From contig CM070912.1 of assembly GCA_036417435.1 (NCBI GenBank), positions 23,052,055 through 23,116,054 of the forward strand: a stretch of DNA of 64,000 bases, given 5' to 3'. The number at the start of each line of letters is the position of its first letter. Within the stretch, counting starts at the first letter, position 1. The notes beneath the pieces are model-generated. The model made no database searches. It was not told where the DNA came from and saw only the letters and a list, made by a program, of their open reading frames with translations. Position numbers and translations under genes: made by a program. The DNA comes from Inia geoffrensis. Taxonomy: Eukaryota > Chordata > Mammalia > Artiodactyla > Iniidae. Shown here in pieces: positions 1 through 10,720 of the stretch.

Positions 1-137
1 GGAATTTTGCAACTAATCCCCCTCTCAAGGGCCCTCAGGGACCGAAGGTGGAGAAAGGGGAGTGCAAACCTTTCCCCGACACCCTGGAAGGCAGAATACA
101 AACGTGGTGTAGAGAGCAGAGGGCTTTGAAAGGGAAG

Positions 138-333
138 AGTCAGACCACAAATCAAGCTCTGACATCACTAGCCGTGCAACTTAAGCAGGTGTGACACACT
201 CTTCCAGAACTAGTTTCCTCGGCTGTAAGACCTGAGATGGTAACATTTGCAGGTCTGTATGGGGTGATGTATCTAAGGTGCTCAGCCAATACTGGACATG
301 TAGTAGGTGCCCAATAAACTGTAGCCATTATAA
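138..333 (+). repeat. MIR SINE fragment
   Basis: An old mammal-wide MIR reading left to right. Visible landmarks are a degraded 'agtttcctcggctgtaa' core and the 3' end 'agtaggtgcccaataaa'. The first 137 bases of the window hold nothing I recognise. Confidence 0.75.
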
Positions 334-342
334 TTAGGATGA

Positions 343-760
343 TTCATTCATTCATTGGACGAACATTTATTGAGTTTTATCATGTGTCAGGCACAGTTCC
401 AGCTCAGTGGTTTGCTAAGTCAAACCACTTAGACCAGGTCTCTGCCCGTGCAGAGCCTACAGGGCAGAGGAAAATAATCATGCAAACCAATTAGATAAAT
501 TTAGCCCAGTTTAAGTTCTCTGAAGGAAATAACACAGGATGACAGGATAGAAGATAGCTGAGAGTAGAGAGCCCTACTATAGCCACACTCTTCAGGGAAG
601 TCTTCTCTGCGGTACGTGAAGGAGAACATGTTGGCAACTATGAGAAGATGGAGGGTAGTGTGTTCCAGGCAGAGGGAACAGCAAGTACAAAGGCCCTGAG
701 GCAGCCTCTCAATCATCATGTGGAGAGGTGGCAAAGAATGTCTCATAAACCACAGCTACC
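343..760 (-). repeat. L2 LINE 3' fragment
   Basis: Antisense L2 tail beginning with 'attcattcattcattgg' and 'catttattgag', followed further in by the antisense L2 block 'caggcagagggaacagcaag'. No open reading frame of the element survives. Confidence 0.75.
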
Positions 761-884
761 AGCACTCATTCAGGTTTACAAGAACTGGGATCCATCTAGA
801 AGGTTTTCAAATGTTCCAAGGTTCTGAAGCCCAGAGCAGAGGGGGGCAGATTAATATTCCATAAAAGGTAGTCTAAGGCTGCTT

Positions 885-985
885 AGACTCTACAAATATT
901 TACAGAGCATCCTCCATGAAGCAGACAGTAGGCTGAATTACTGGGGAATACAAAGGTAAATCGCGATGGCTGTTGCCTCCTATAC
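885..985 (-). repeat. short L2-like 3' fragment
   Basis: Contains 'acaaatatttacagagcatc' and 'tactggggaatacaaagg', degraded versions of the antisense L2 end. The flanks (761-884 and 986-1074) are unassigned. Confidence 0.45.
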
Positions 986-1074
986 CTGTGACCTCCCTGT
1001 ATCCCAAGCTCCAAACCCAGGGTCTGGAAGATAGAAAGTAATCGTCAAATATTTGTTGACAGAAGCAACAAGAA

Positions 1075-1312
1075 TAATGACGTTTGTTAAGTTCTTATTC
1101 AGCTCTTCTACCCCATTAACATATTGACTCATTTAATCCTCACAACTCTAATATTAAATACTATATTATCCCCATTTTACAGAAAGGGAAAGTGAGGATC
1201 AGAGTGATCAAGTAGCTTGCCCAGAATCACACAGCTAGTAAGTGGTAGAGCCACGATTCAAACCTTGACAGTCTGGTTCTACAGTCCATGCTCTTAATTG
1301 ACAGCAGCATGC
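1075..1312 (-). repeat. MIR SINE, nearly full length
   Basis: Antisense MIR with 'ccccattttacagaaaggg', 'cacacagctagtaagtgg' and a tRNA-like end 'gattcaaacc...catgctctta'. The following stretch to about 1,690 contains no element I recognise. Confidence 0.88.
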
Positions 1313-1689
1313 CCAACCACCCTGATTTGCCTGGAGCAGTCCTGGGGTTAGTGCTGGAAGCCCCATGCCCTTGGAAACCCCTCAGATCTGGACAAACCAG
1401 GACACATGATCATTCTACCCAGTACTGCCTTTCTAACAAGATATATTGCCATGAAATAAAATAAATTGCAACATGAGCCAAGTAGAACAATAAATCCACG
1501 TACACCTCCAGACTAGCAAAGAGAGGGAACCTAGACTCTTTCTGGATAGAAGGGAGCTCTCGTATAAGACTCCTTATACGAAAGGAGGTGGGGTTCCACA
1601 ATCCCACCTGATATCCGGTTTGCTCCTGTCAAATGCCTCTTCTCTGTATTTAAAGGACAGCATCACTCACTACAACTAACTTTTCCCAA

Positions 1690-2470
1690 CTTTACTCACT
1701 TGGTCACTCACGCCGTCATCTAATGGACAGTACCTACTCTTTGCTAGGCACTATACTAGTCATGGGCATTGAGGATTTGCAGCTAACCAGACAGATATGG
1801 TTCCACCCGCCTGTCATTCTTAGTCTAGTGGGGACACAGGTACTAAACTACCAAACATAATTAACTAAAGAGTTCTAAATTGTCAGAAACCATGAAGTAA
1901 ACCAATACCCATAAAGTACCAAAGGAGAGAATAGTCCCAGTTTAAACTAGGAAATCAGGGAAACCCTCCCTGACTCCAACAATGATCAGCAGTTAGCCAG
2001 GTAACAGTAAGGCAGGTGAGAATTCCAGGTAGAGGAAGCTGTGTGTGCAAAGGCCCTGAGGTAGGAAAATGCTTGGCTGGGAACTTCAAGAAGACACATG
2101 TAGCTGGAGCAAAGTGAATGAACTGGTGAGAGGCATGAGATGAGCTGGAGAGGGGGGCAGGAGACAAATCATTAAGGGCAGTGAGTTTGGATTTCATTCT
2201 AAGTGCAAAGGGAAAAGCCACTGGAGGGTTTAGTTAGAAGAATAAATGGTCAAGTTCACACTTTACAAAGATCTTTCTATTAGATGCAGAACGGATTGGA
2301 GATGAGCAAAAGTGGCTGCAGGGATGTGGGTGAGGAGGGAACTACAGGGGTCCAGGCAAGAGATGATGCAGGTTGAACCAGGCTGGTGAGTGTAGACACA
2401 GACATGTGGGTACAGTGGAGAGTTATTTAGAGGAAGGTAGAGTCTACCTATTTTTAAAGATCACTTTGAG
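1690..2470 (-). repeat. L2 LINE 3' fragment (long)
   Basis: One of the longest L2 pieces here. In antisense order it shows 'ctttgctaggcactatact', 'gtgcaaaggccctgaggt', 'tttggatttcattctaag', 'gtccaggcaagagatgatg' and 'aaagatcactttgagagg'. Confidence 0.8.
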
Positions 2471-2654
2471 AGGAAGACCTTAACAAATGGCACTACCATC
2501 CACCCGGTTTCTTACACTTGGAACTTAGGCTGTCTTTTTCTTGAGAGGTGGCTCTCCACTCATGCGGAATTAATCATGGCTCACATTCCCCTGTGGCCCT
2601 GATTTCTCATGGAAAATAAAACCATTTCCGAACACATTGATCTTCCTCCCCTCC

Positions 2655-2960
2655 TGTGATGGGTTGAATTTTGTCTCCCAAAAAGATATGTCCAAGTCCT
2701 AAACCCTAGTACCTATGAATGTGACCTTGTTTGGAAATTGGATCTTTACAGATATCACCAAGATGTAGATTAAAACAAAATTATACTGGACTAGGGTGGG
2801 CCCTAAATCCAGTCACTGGTGTCTTCGAAGAAGAGACACAGACACAGGGAGATTGTCATGTGATTACAGGGGCAGAGATGCATTTACAAGCCAAGGAACA
2901 CCAAGGATTTCTGGCTACTACCGGAAGCCAGAAGAGACTTCCTCGCCACCCTCTGTTGGT
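2655..2960 (+). repeat. MLT1-type ERVL-MaLR LTR, 5' part
   Basis: Starts like other MLT1 LTRs ('tgatgggttgaattttgtct'), continues through 'tgtgaccttgtttggaaat' and 'gggtgggccctaaatccag', and is lost after the 'aagccaaggaacaccaagga' block. No polyadenylation end is present, so it is truncated at its 3' side. Confidence 0.75.
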
Positions 2961-3480
2961 TTGCAAACTGGCCTCTACACAGAGGACAAGGAGAGACCAA
3001 AGAAAGGGACAGTCACTCCAGATTGGTAGAGGGCAGGTTTAACAAGCAAGGGAAATTACAGTAATACGAGGCTTGTCTTTGGCACCACAAGACAAGTACA
3101 CATCTCTGTACGTGCCCACCAGAATCTTAACAGTTTATAGAGAGGCCTTAACGGGGTTCAGTCACATTTACAAGTCCAGATGGTCTCATCAACACATTAC
3201 TCTCTCAAGGCTGCATCCTTGAAAATGGCTCCTCTGTGGGAACAGTGGGCGGAGTATACATTCCAAGGACAGGGGAGGGGTGAGGAGCCTCCCATTGCCC
3301 AGGTCCAGCTCAAGAGTCAGCCAGAGGTCACGTCCTCTCCATGACCTCCTCCAACCCCCTCCAGAGCTCAGGAAGGCACCCCTTAAATACAAAAAACTGA
3401 AGCAGAGAAGAGGTCTCATTAGACATCTCACTGTCTCAGAAGACAATGGCAGGATATACTATAATAGTTGCTACAAGTAA
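2961..3480. other. unassigned non-repeat stretch
   Basis: No gene, RNA or repeat recognised. Short frames at 3,189-3,480 on both strands overlap each other and show no coding features. Confidence 0.4.
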
Positions 3481-3483
3481 GGG

Positions 3484-3565
3484 TCAGGGGCTGGCAAACG
3501 ACAGCCAAATTCAGCAGGCTGCCTGTTTTTGTAAACAAAGCTTTATTGGCACACAGCTAGGAGAG
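3484..3565 (+). mobile_element. non-autonomous DNA transposon relic
   Basis: Resembles one end of an old hAT-like mammalian element: 'caggggctggcaaacgacag' then 'ttttgtaaacaaagctttat'. The other end is missing. Other parts of the same type appear at 5,828 and 23,083. Exact family name not certain. Confidence 0.5.
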
Positions 3566-3629
3566 ATGTTGTTTAAAGGCGCAAACTTGCAACTAGTAGA
3601 TAAATAAGTTCTGGAGATCCAATTTCAAT

Positions 3630-3845
3630 GCACAGCAGAACGATTATCAAAGTTTCTAAGAGACTAGGTCTTAATTGTTCTCACCACAAAAAAGAAAGGA
3701 TAATTATGTGGCATGATCAAGGTGTTAGGTAACACTATGTGATAATCATATTACAATATATAAGTGTATCAAATCAGCATGTTGCACACCTTAAACTTAC
3801 ACAATATTACACACCAATTATACCTAAATTAAAAAATAAATAAAG
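3630..3845 (+). mobile_element. old L1 3' end
   Basis: L1 3' untranslated remnant with the recurrent ending 'gcacaccttaaacttacaca', 'caattatacctaaatt' and an A-rich tail. The same ending is seen at 53,135 and 62,100. Confidence 0.75.
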
Positions 3846-3943
3846 TAAATAGGAAGGTCCTTCTTTTTCCTCTCTCCCCTCTGGGATATATACCGTTTCT
3901 CACATGGCCTTCAAATCATTTTCTACACTTAAATATCCTTTAA

Positions 3944-3982
3944 ATACACACACACACAGAGACACACACACACACACACACA
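3944..3982. repeat. (CA)n microsatellite
   Basis: Dinucleotide run of CA units with one GA interruption near the middle. Confidence 0.95.
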
Positions 3983-4184
3983 TAATGATCGCATACTATA
4001 CCTGCTGACAAAAACTTGCTTTTTTCACAGAGTATGTCTTGTATATTTTTCTATGTCAGCACATATGGGGTGACCAAAGTATTCCATAGTAAGGAGGTAC
4101 CATAATTTATTGCTAAACTTGCAGTGGCTTTCAGTATTTTACTCTCCAAATGATACATCAGTTGGATTGGTTTTCTCCATGGCC

Positions 4185-5020
4185 TTCAATGAACAGCATT
4201 CAGACAACAGCTAATCTAACACCTGATATGAGCCAAGCACTGTGTTAGGTGCTGGGCTCCAGAAGTGAATAAACCATGGTCCCTGTCCTCAAAGAGCTCA
4301 CAGTGTCTTCCAATGATAATGTTGATAAATTTAATGAGCATCTACTATGGGCCATTCAGTGTAATGATACTGACATTCATTATCTCACTCAATCTTCACA
4401 ACAAAAGCAGCTTATGAGGCACGTACAACTATAAGCCCCACTTTACAAATGAGACTGAGGCTCAGAGAGGTTAAGTAACTTACTTGAGGTCACACAGCTA
4501 GCAATAGATTGAGCTGGAATTCAAACCCAGGCTCTTAAGCACCCAGCCTACACTCAGGAGACAGGATTAAAACTAGTGCAAGTGAGAGCTTCGAGGAAGG
4601 AACGAAGGACTCAATTAAGGAGATCAGGGAAGGCTCCACAAAGAAGTGACAACTTAGTGGTATCAAAAAGAACAAGCACTTTCCAGTGGACAAGGAGGGA
4701 GAGGGAATCCCAAGCAAAGAGATTAGCATACACAAAGCCATGGAATTTCTGGGAACCGGTATATGTAATTCAGCATGATTTGGGTGCAAAGTGAGGCAGA
4801 TGAGGCTAGAGAGAGGCATGGCAGGATCACAACTCCTCATCCTAGCTGAGACTCTAAACTTTATCCTAAAAGTTATGAGGAGCCATTGAAGGGTTTTTAA
4901 GCAGGAAATTCAAGATCAAAGTTGCTGCTGGTTGCAGCATGGAAGGTAGATCAGAGAGGAGGGAAGGGGTGGAGGCCAAGGCGACTGATGAAGAGGTGGC
5001 TGTACATCCGTGCTGTACAT
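4185..5020 (-). repeat. L2 LINE 3' fragment split by a MIR
   Basis: Antisense L2 on both sides of a MIR. Left piece has 'agccaagcactgtgttaggt' and 'ccctgtcctcaaagagctca'. Right piece resumes near 4,555 with 'gatcagggaaggctccacaa' and 'gagccattgaagggttttta'. The MIR therefore inserted into an existing L2. Confidence 0.7.
4318..4552 (-). repeat. MIR SINE nested in L2
   Basis: Complete-looking antisense MIR: 'catctactatgggccattca', 'ctgaggctcagagaggttaa', 'cacacagctagcaatag' and 'aattcaaacccaggctctta'. Confidence 0.88.
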
Positions 5021-5704
5021 GGAGAGTTTGTCTTCTCGGGGCCAGCTTTTACCCGTATAAGACAGCAGGGTGGCACTGAGGGCAGGACACGCCAATCCAG
5101 GGAGACTCAGGAGCTCCTGGTAATGTTAAAGGCAGACTGAGTCCCTGTTTTTCCCTGGGATGTGACAGCTGATGGCTGACTTCCCAGTGGGGGAATCTGA
5201 CTTAACCCTGGACTATTTCACTCCATGTTCAGACAGCTTCCAGCAGCTGAGAGACTTCCTCGGGTCGCCCAGTCCTGGTGAGAGGAGGACATCTTGAGCA
5301 GTGGCCCGTCCACTTCCACCACCCCGTCAGCTGGCACCATGAGGCTGTGGGCCTGCAGAGAGCCAAGCCATGAGGCCACCGTATCATGAGTCATCCCAGC
5401 TGGTTCCAGCTATTTTCCCTGGGATGCAAGAGAGCCAGCGGAAGCGTGTCCTGGAGAGGCCAGGCGGGAGACCAGTGGCCAGCCTGCCAGGGGCTGCCAG
5501 GCATGGCTGTGGCCTAAGGGGAGGATGGATGCCTACAGCCACCCGCTGACCTTGTGGGGAGGAAGAGAGCCACTGGGAGGGTCTTGCTCACTTCCACAAA
5601 GCGGGCAGAGCCGTCAGCAGGTCTGGCTCTGAGACACAACATACACCAAAGGACACTGATCAGGGTAGGAGCATAAAGCGCGAGGGAGTGGCGTCAGGGT
5701 GGCA
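5021..5704. other. unassigned GC-richer block
   Basis: No repeat recognised. It includes the 41-codon ATG frame at 5,172-5,297 (annotated separately) and a 59-codon frame beginning ATG at 5,371. Neither has a recognised domain. Confidence 0.4.
5172..5297 (+). other. short ATG frame ending at a donor-like site
   Basis: An ATG-initiated frame of 41 codons (MADFPVGESDLTL...) with an acidic, non-repetitive predicted peptide. At 5,277-5,283 the reading frame crosses 'ctggtgagag', which fits a 5' splice site. The start context is weak (C at -3, G at +4). I do not recognise the peptide. A chance frame of this length is common, so it is only a candidate exon. Confidence 0.1.
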
Positions 5705-5800
5705 AATAAAACAGCTGACTATTTACTGAGCCAGGACTCTGGTCCAGGAGCTGTGCTAAACACTTTACAGCATCATGATGTCTGCTAAAATACTTTATAG
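5705..5800 (-). repeat. MIR 3' fragment
   Basis: Antisense MIR 3' part: 'gctgtgctaaacactttaca' after 'ctatttactgagcc'. Confidence 0.5.
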
Positions 5801-5827
5801 CTATTACTTTACAGAGTCCACTGCAAC

Positions 5828-5998
5828 AGGGCTCAGCCAAATCCAGCTTGTGACCTGTCTTTTTATGGCTCACGAACTAAGAATGGTTTTTACATTTTTA
5901 AAGGGTTTTAGAAAAAAAAAATGTGATAGAAACCATCTGTGGCCCACAAAGCCTAAAATATTTACTATCTGATGCTTTGATGAAAACGTGTGCCAATT
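5828..5998 (+). mobile_element. non-autonomous DNA transposon relic
   Basis: Contains 'gtggcccacaaagcctaaaa' and 'tatttactatctgatg', the internal and right-end signature of the hAT-like family also represented at 3,484 and 23,083. Confidence 0.55.
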
Positions 5999-6145
5999 CC
6001 TGCACTAGAATATAAGCTCCAGGTGGGCAAGCAGGGTGTGCATTGTATGTGTGCTCCACTCCTATATTCCCTGACACCTAGAAGAGTTCTTAGCACATAG
6101 TAAATGCTCAATAAATGTCAAGTGAACAAATGAAGGCATGAGTGA
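5999..6145 (+). repeat. L2 LINE 3' end
   Basis: Sense L2 tail: 'tagaatataagctccaggtg', 'cctgacacctagaagagttc' and 'gtaaatgctcaataaatgtc', ending near 'caaatgaaggcatgagtg'. Confidence 0.82.
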
Positions 6146-6149
6146 ATAA

Positions 6150-6250
6150 ATTTTATTATCACCTAATCAGATAGATACTATCGTTAGCCCCATTTTACTA
6201 ATGAGTAAATTGAGGCTCACAGTGGTGAATCAACTTGCCCAAGTGAAAGA
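6150..6250 (-). repeat. MIR fragment
   Basis: Antisense MIR centre: 'agccccattttactaatgag' and 'attgaggctcacagtgg'. Confidence 0.7.
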
Positions 6251-6844
6251 GATTTGTCGATACTTTGGAAAAAAGTGGATTGAGAACTAGGGAGTCAGAG
6301 AAGGGAGAACCGATTCCTGGTAAGAGCACGATCACATTGCATGTGGAAATCCAGACTACACAAGGCCAAGACTTAGACACACCTAAAACAGAGCTTGAGC
6401 ATTTGGGTACAGAAGATCTCCACTGGGGCACAGAACTTGCCTAACTGAGGACATTAGGGGTCAAAAGTCACAATCATGAGCCATACCTCACTTAAAAGCA
6501 ATTTAACTTAGTTTATTGAGTTTTTCTTCTTAAGTCACTTTATTTTTAAATCACCAACAGATTTAAGTCATTCAGTCAACATAATTATTACAATTAAGCA
6601 TCTCTTCTTTTTACAGCAAAAACAGTGAAAGTAGAGAAAGGAAAAGGAATCTAGAAAAGAAAGCAGACTGGGGCAGAGAGCAGAGAAGCCAACAGGAAAA
6701 AGGCAGACAGCCCACCCACCTAGACCTGACGCACAAGGAGAGCAGAGAGGGAGAAACCAGGGAAGCACGGGGCCTTTGAGGCCACACAGACCTCGTTCCA
6801 CCACTGGCCAGCTCTGCATCCTTGAGCTGGGCACTAATTTCAGT
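6251..6844. other. unassigned stretch
   Basis: No element recognised. The 88-codon minus-strand frame at 6,568-6,834 has no known domain and no coding support. Confidence 0.4.
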
Positions 6845-6925
6845 CAGGGTTCAATGAGAGGAGCCAATCTATAGATATGATGCAGATGTGGATGTAGATG
6901 CAGATGCCGATAAGGATACAGATAG
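6845..6925. repeat. degenerate GAT-rich simple sequence
   Basis: Imperfect repetition of 'gatgcagat', 'gtggatgtagat' and 'gatacagat'. It probably formed inside an old LTR, whose start may be 'tcagtcagggttcaatgaga'. Confidence 0.6.
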
Positions 6926-6959
6926 AGTTAGACTTGGGGGAATCGATGTTCAGCAAACA

Positions 6960-7250
6960 TTTAATTTGCACTTTAGTGGGGACGCAAAGATAAAAGTGCT
7001 CCTTCACGCAAAGAAACAAAAATAGATACTTATGAAATAATATAACTACTTAAAAACTATTTTAAATGCAGTGGTAGAGCTGTGCACAGGGTACAGTGAG
7101 AGCAGTGAAGAGAGTCCCTAACTCATATGTTGGACCATAAGATTAGAGAAGGTTTCTTGGGGGGAATAGAGGGGATGAGCTTATCCTTAAAGAATGAATA
7201 ATTGTGAAGGAGACACTGAACCTGCCAAGACAGAGTAACTCAAAACGTAG
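6960..7250 (-). repeat. L2 LINE fragment
   Basis: Antisense L2 internal 3' region: 'ctgtgcacagggtacagtga', 'gagaaggtttcttggggg' and 'ttaaagaatgaataattgtg'. Confidence 0.6.
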
Positions 7251-7579
7251 ATGCTGTTGGTGAAGAGTCAAGGCTTCAGATTTACCAGCAAAGAAAATAT
7301 TCTTTTCATCACATTGACAAACAGGGGAGTCAAAAGTAAAACCTTTTTTGGTGAAAATATGTGAATTTGAGATATTAGCACAATATCCAATTAGAAAAGC
7401 CTCAGAGTCTGAAATGAGTACAGTTTGAAATGAGAACACAATTGCAGGTAGATTTGAGAGGCAGACACAGTCACCTAATTTACTATTTTTCTGGCTGTTT
7501 TTCTCAATCCATTTCCTATTCCCTGCCTATGTATTGGATGCTTATGCCTTTGAGTTCTTTCCTTTACTTCTTTTCTTCT
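7251..7579. other. unassigned stretch
   Basis: AT-richer sequence without a recognised repeat or gene. Confidence 0.35.
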
Positions 7580-7584
7580 TACAT

Positions 7585-7662
7585 TAAGAAAGGAAGGGAA
7601 GATGGGAGGGAGGGAGGGAGGAAGCAAGGACCGAAGGAAAGAGAGGAGAAGATACGGGGGGC
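7585..7662. repeat. purine-rich GGGA/GGAA tract
   Basis: About 75 bases almost entirely A and G on the plus strand, built from GGAA, GGGA and GGAGG units with few interruptions. Confidence 0.85.
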
Positions 7663-8519
7663 TGATCAAGAGCAGGCTAGAGGCCACACGCACCAGCCGA
7701 AGCCCATGTCAGCTCCTGATGGCTCTCACCTTGGTAACTTCACTGTGGAGGTGAACAAACTCCTGCCAGGAGAGGGAGAAACTAAGGAGGAACCGAGGGA
7801 GGGGGGCAGCTGTAGGCCTGGCACTGCCTGACACCAAGGAGGTGAGCCAGGAAATCAGCAACAATGTGGGGAGGCTACGAGTAGCTGCTGCTCCCCACCA
7901 GCCTCCACGTCTCCCACCAGAATCCAGAAACATGCAGGAAAGAGGATTCTGGGAAATGTAGTTCAGTCTAGACAGTCTTCACATTACAAAGCCACCACAG
8001 CCCTTAAAGAAGTTCCTTCTGTTTTGGGAGCTAAGATGTAAGGAGGAGAGCTGAGCTGTGGTTTCTTTCTCTATGAAATGGAACAAAAATAGCACAAACT
8101 ATTAAAGGACGTTTTTAAAACAAGTGAAATGTTGACTCTCATACAAATATAAACACATGTCAAAGATTTTATATAACTCATTCATTAATGAGAAAACCAG
8201 GAATGTGTTAGCAATGGTTCAAAGGAGAAGCCAAAGAACAGATACACATATAGGTAATCAGCATTTCAGAAATGAAGTTTGCTTAATAAATGCAAATCTG
8301 GTCAATATCCACAGAACAATAGTTAATTGCATTCTACTAGACACAGTTCATTTGCATTTCTATGGACAAGAATAATTTGCATTATCGGTTTTCTGCAACT
8401 TACAGTTGTAAAATAGATCAAAGACAATGAAAGGTGGAGAAAATCCAGAAAAGTGCACTAGGTAGGACACCCAGTCTTATTTTTTTGCTCATCCCAAGTC
8501 TTGCACAATTTTCCTGACA
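7663..8519. other. unassigned stretch with one ZNF143-like site
   Basis: No gene or confident repeat. The ZNF143-like motif at 7,945 is annotated separately. Sequence from 8,090 onward is AT-rich. Confidence 0.4.
7945..7964 (-). promoter_or_regulatory. ZNF143/STAF-like motif
   Basis: 'gattctgggaaatgtagttc' reads on the minus strand as ACTACATTTCCCAGAAT, close to the known ZNF143 motif ACTACAATTCCCAGAATGC. Similar strings also occur in some old LTRs, so it may be repeat-derived. Confidence 0.35.
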
Positions 8520-8755
8520 CTAATAATGGGCAACGTTTGTTAAGTGCTTACTAACAGCTCCAAGTAAATGGCAAGTATAACTTGTATAAAGCTACCAACA
8601 ACGCCTGAGGTTGTAAGGTACTCAGTTCACAAGTGGGAAAACGAAGGTTCAGTGAAGTGGAATAACTCACCCAAGGTCACACATCTAGTAAACATAGGAG
8701 CTGGGATTGAATCCACTCTGGATTTAAACATTTTCCCTTCTCCGACTCCCTAGTT
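8520..8755 (-). repeat. MIR SINE
   Basis: Antisense MIR: 'acgtttgttaagtgcttact', 'aacgaaggttcagtgaag', 'caaggtcacacatctagta' and 'gctgggattgaatcca'. Confidence 0.85.
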
Positions 8756-9118
8756 CTCAATCCACTTTGTAGTGGCACTGGCATGTGGGGAGGGGAAAGT
8801 GTTTTACCACAGACATTGCTTAAAGTTTCTGGCCAATGCTTGTTGATAATAAAAAGGAAAAAAGGATGCCCACTTGTCATTTCAATATCGATTTGAATTC
8901 TCTGCTGACAATGACACCCCTTCCCCTTTCTTCCTGGGGCACACTGCCCCCATCACCCCTCCCCTTGATAAGTCATCTTCACCTCTGCCCCTATCCTCAC
9001 CCCCACCCCTGCCAAGGGTGGCCTTTACAGCTAATCTCCAGCTTTTGTCCTGCTTAAAAGGGGATGCTGAGTGTGGGAGTGGAATTCCTCAGGACACCAG
9101 AGGGGCTTTTGGAGGCTA
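8756..9118. other. unassigned stretch, C-rich in part
   Basis: Contains a CCCC/CACC-rich plus-strand segment at 8,917-9,020 and no recognised element. Confidence 0.4.
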
Positions 9119-9196
9119 CAAAATGGGAGAGGAAGAGGAGGGAGAGAAGGGGGAAAAAGGGAAAGAAGAGAACACAGGTGGGGAGAGATGAGCCCC
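9119..9196. repeat. purine-rich tract
   Basis: Mostly A/G on the plus strand, with GGAGAGGAAGAGGAGGGAG-type units and short A runs. The open frames across it on both strands reflect low complexity. Confidence 0.8.
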
Positions 9197-9353
9197 CTGT
9201 TGAGAAGAAAATTTGGTGGGCAAAACACAGATGTTTAATGAGGAATCTGGTTGGGTTTCTGCAGAATGGAGTGCAGCGTGAACCACCTTCCCTACATCCA
9301 TGACATCTCCAGGAAAAAAGGATGAAGAACTCAACCCTTGGCCCCTGGGATCC

Positions 9354-9418
9354 AGAAAGAACAAAGACAGAGAGGAAGGAGAGAGAGAGGAGGGAAGAAA
9401 GAGGGAGGGAGGGAGCCT
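9354..9418. repeat. purine-rich tract
   Basis: Second A/G tract, with GAGAGAGAG and GGGAGGGAGGGAG runs, about 160 bases beyond the first. Confidence 0.85.
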
Positions 9419-9539
9419 GTGTGGCTGTTGAATGAATGACAAATTCTACCAAGAATAATGGTTGGTTGCAGGGAGAATGTGGGCTGAGAAAGTTTCTCCA
9501 AGTCTTGAAGTAAGATTAAGAGCTGGCCATGGACAGGAT

Positions 9540-9882
9540 GGGAATAAAGGTGCAGACCTACTAGAGAATGGACTTGAGGACATGGGGAGGGGGAAGGGTA
9601 AGCTGGGACAAAGTGAGAGAGTGGCATGGACATATATACACTACCAAATGTAAAATAGATAGCTACTGGGAAGCAGCCGCATAGCACAGGGAGATCAACT
9701 CGATGCTTTGTGACCACCTAGAGGGATGGGATAGGGAGGGTGAGAGGGAGGGAGACGCAAGAGGGAGGGGATATGGGGATATATGTATATGTATAGATGA
9801 TTCACTTTGTTACAAAGCAGAAACTAACACACCATTGTAAAGCAATTATACTCCAATAAAGATGTTTAAAAAAAAAAAAAAA
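9540..9882 (+). mobile_element. L1 3' end (5'-truncated insertion)
   Basis: Cetartiodactyl-type L1 3' untranslated region: 'gcatagcacagggagatcaa', 'acaccattgtaaagcaatta', 'tactccaataaagatg' and a poly(A) tail. Possible diverged target duplications are 'agagctggccatgga' near 9,517 and 'agagttggccgcgga' near 9,883. No ORF2 remains. Confidence 0.9.
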
Positions 9883-10329
9883 AGAGTTGGCCGCGGAGAA
9901 AGGCAAGCTGGGATGGTCAGCTGCCTCAGAGGAAAGTAGCTGAGTGTCTATGAAACTGAGGCCCCTAAAACTGACTTTCCCTGTCTTTATAATTAACCTC
10001 TCTACCCAAAACTTTAACCCCTTTCTCGTCCTGCCCCTGTTCCCCTCAGGATTGAGGACTCTCCAAAAAAAGGAGGGGGTGGGGGGGAGTGAAACCAAGC
10101 AGGACCCTGTGGGGCCCTCCTTGGTCCAAAAGCCCCTCCACGCCCCCCATTTCTTGTTTGTAGAAAAAAAGGCTTTAGTCTCAAGGCCTTCCCTGAGTTC
10201 CAAAGAATAGCCTCAAGCAGTTAATGATGAGGACAAGAGTCACAAGACTCCTAGTTCCTACTGAAGGGAGACTGATAACAATCTGATGCACATCTTTGAG
10301 CTGCTCTAATAGAAACTAAGACTCCCACC
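9883..10329. other. unassigned stretch
   Basis: C-rich/GA-rich unassigned sequence. The opposed frames at 9,802-10,210 do not look coding. Confidence 0.4.
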
Positions 10330-10513
10330 CAGGTGGAGGACAGTGACTACATGCCGACCACGGGCACACAGACCACAGGCTGGTTGGAACCAGAAGGTTG
10401 AGACTCCTGAAACATCACCCTGTTACCTCACCACCAGCCAATCAGAAAAAGGTCCACAGCTGATCACCCTCCAATGACCCTCTCCCCTAACAGTCTTTAA
10501 AAACTCTTGCCTG
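10330..10513 (+). repeat. possible retroviral-type LTR fragment
   Basis: Has an LTR-like promoter layout: a CCAAT-type string 'agccaatcag' at 10,436 and a TATA-like 'ctttaaaaac' at 10,495, directly before a CHR SINE. Borders and family are unclear. It may instead be unrelated AT-rich DNA. Confidence 0.3.
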
Positions 10514-10720
10514 GGGCTTCCCTGGTGGCACAGTGGTTGAGAGTCCGCCTACCGATGCAGGGCACACGGGTTCGTGCCCCGGTCCGGGAGGATCCCACAT
10601 GCCGTGGAGCGGCTGGGCCCGTGAGCCATGGCCGCTGAGCCTGCGCGTCCGGAGCCTGTGCTCTGCAATGGGAGAGGCCACAACAGTGAGAGGCCCGCGT
10701 ACCGCAAAAAAAAAAAAAAA
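10514..10720 (+). mobile_element. CHR SINE, short form
   Basis: tRNA-derived SINE. The Pol III A box lies in 'gtggcacagtggttgagag' and the B box in 'ggttcgtgccc'; the tRNA-like head is followed by the short body and poly(A). No convincing target duplication is visible, unlike most copies in this window. Confidence 0.93.

Noticed and set aside
9054..9452. Overlapping frames up to 132 codons on both strands
   Set aside because: Produced by purine/pyrimidine-rich low-complexity DNA that lacks stops.
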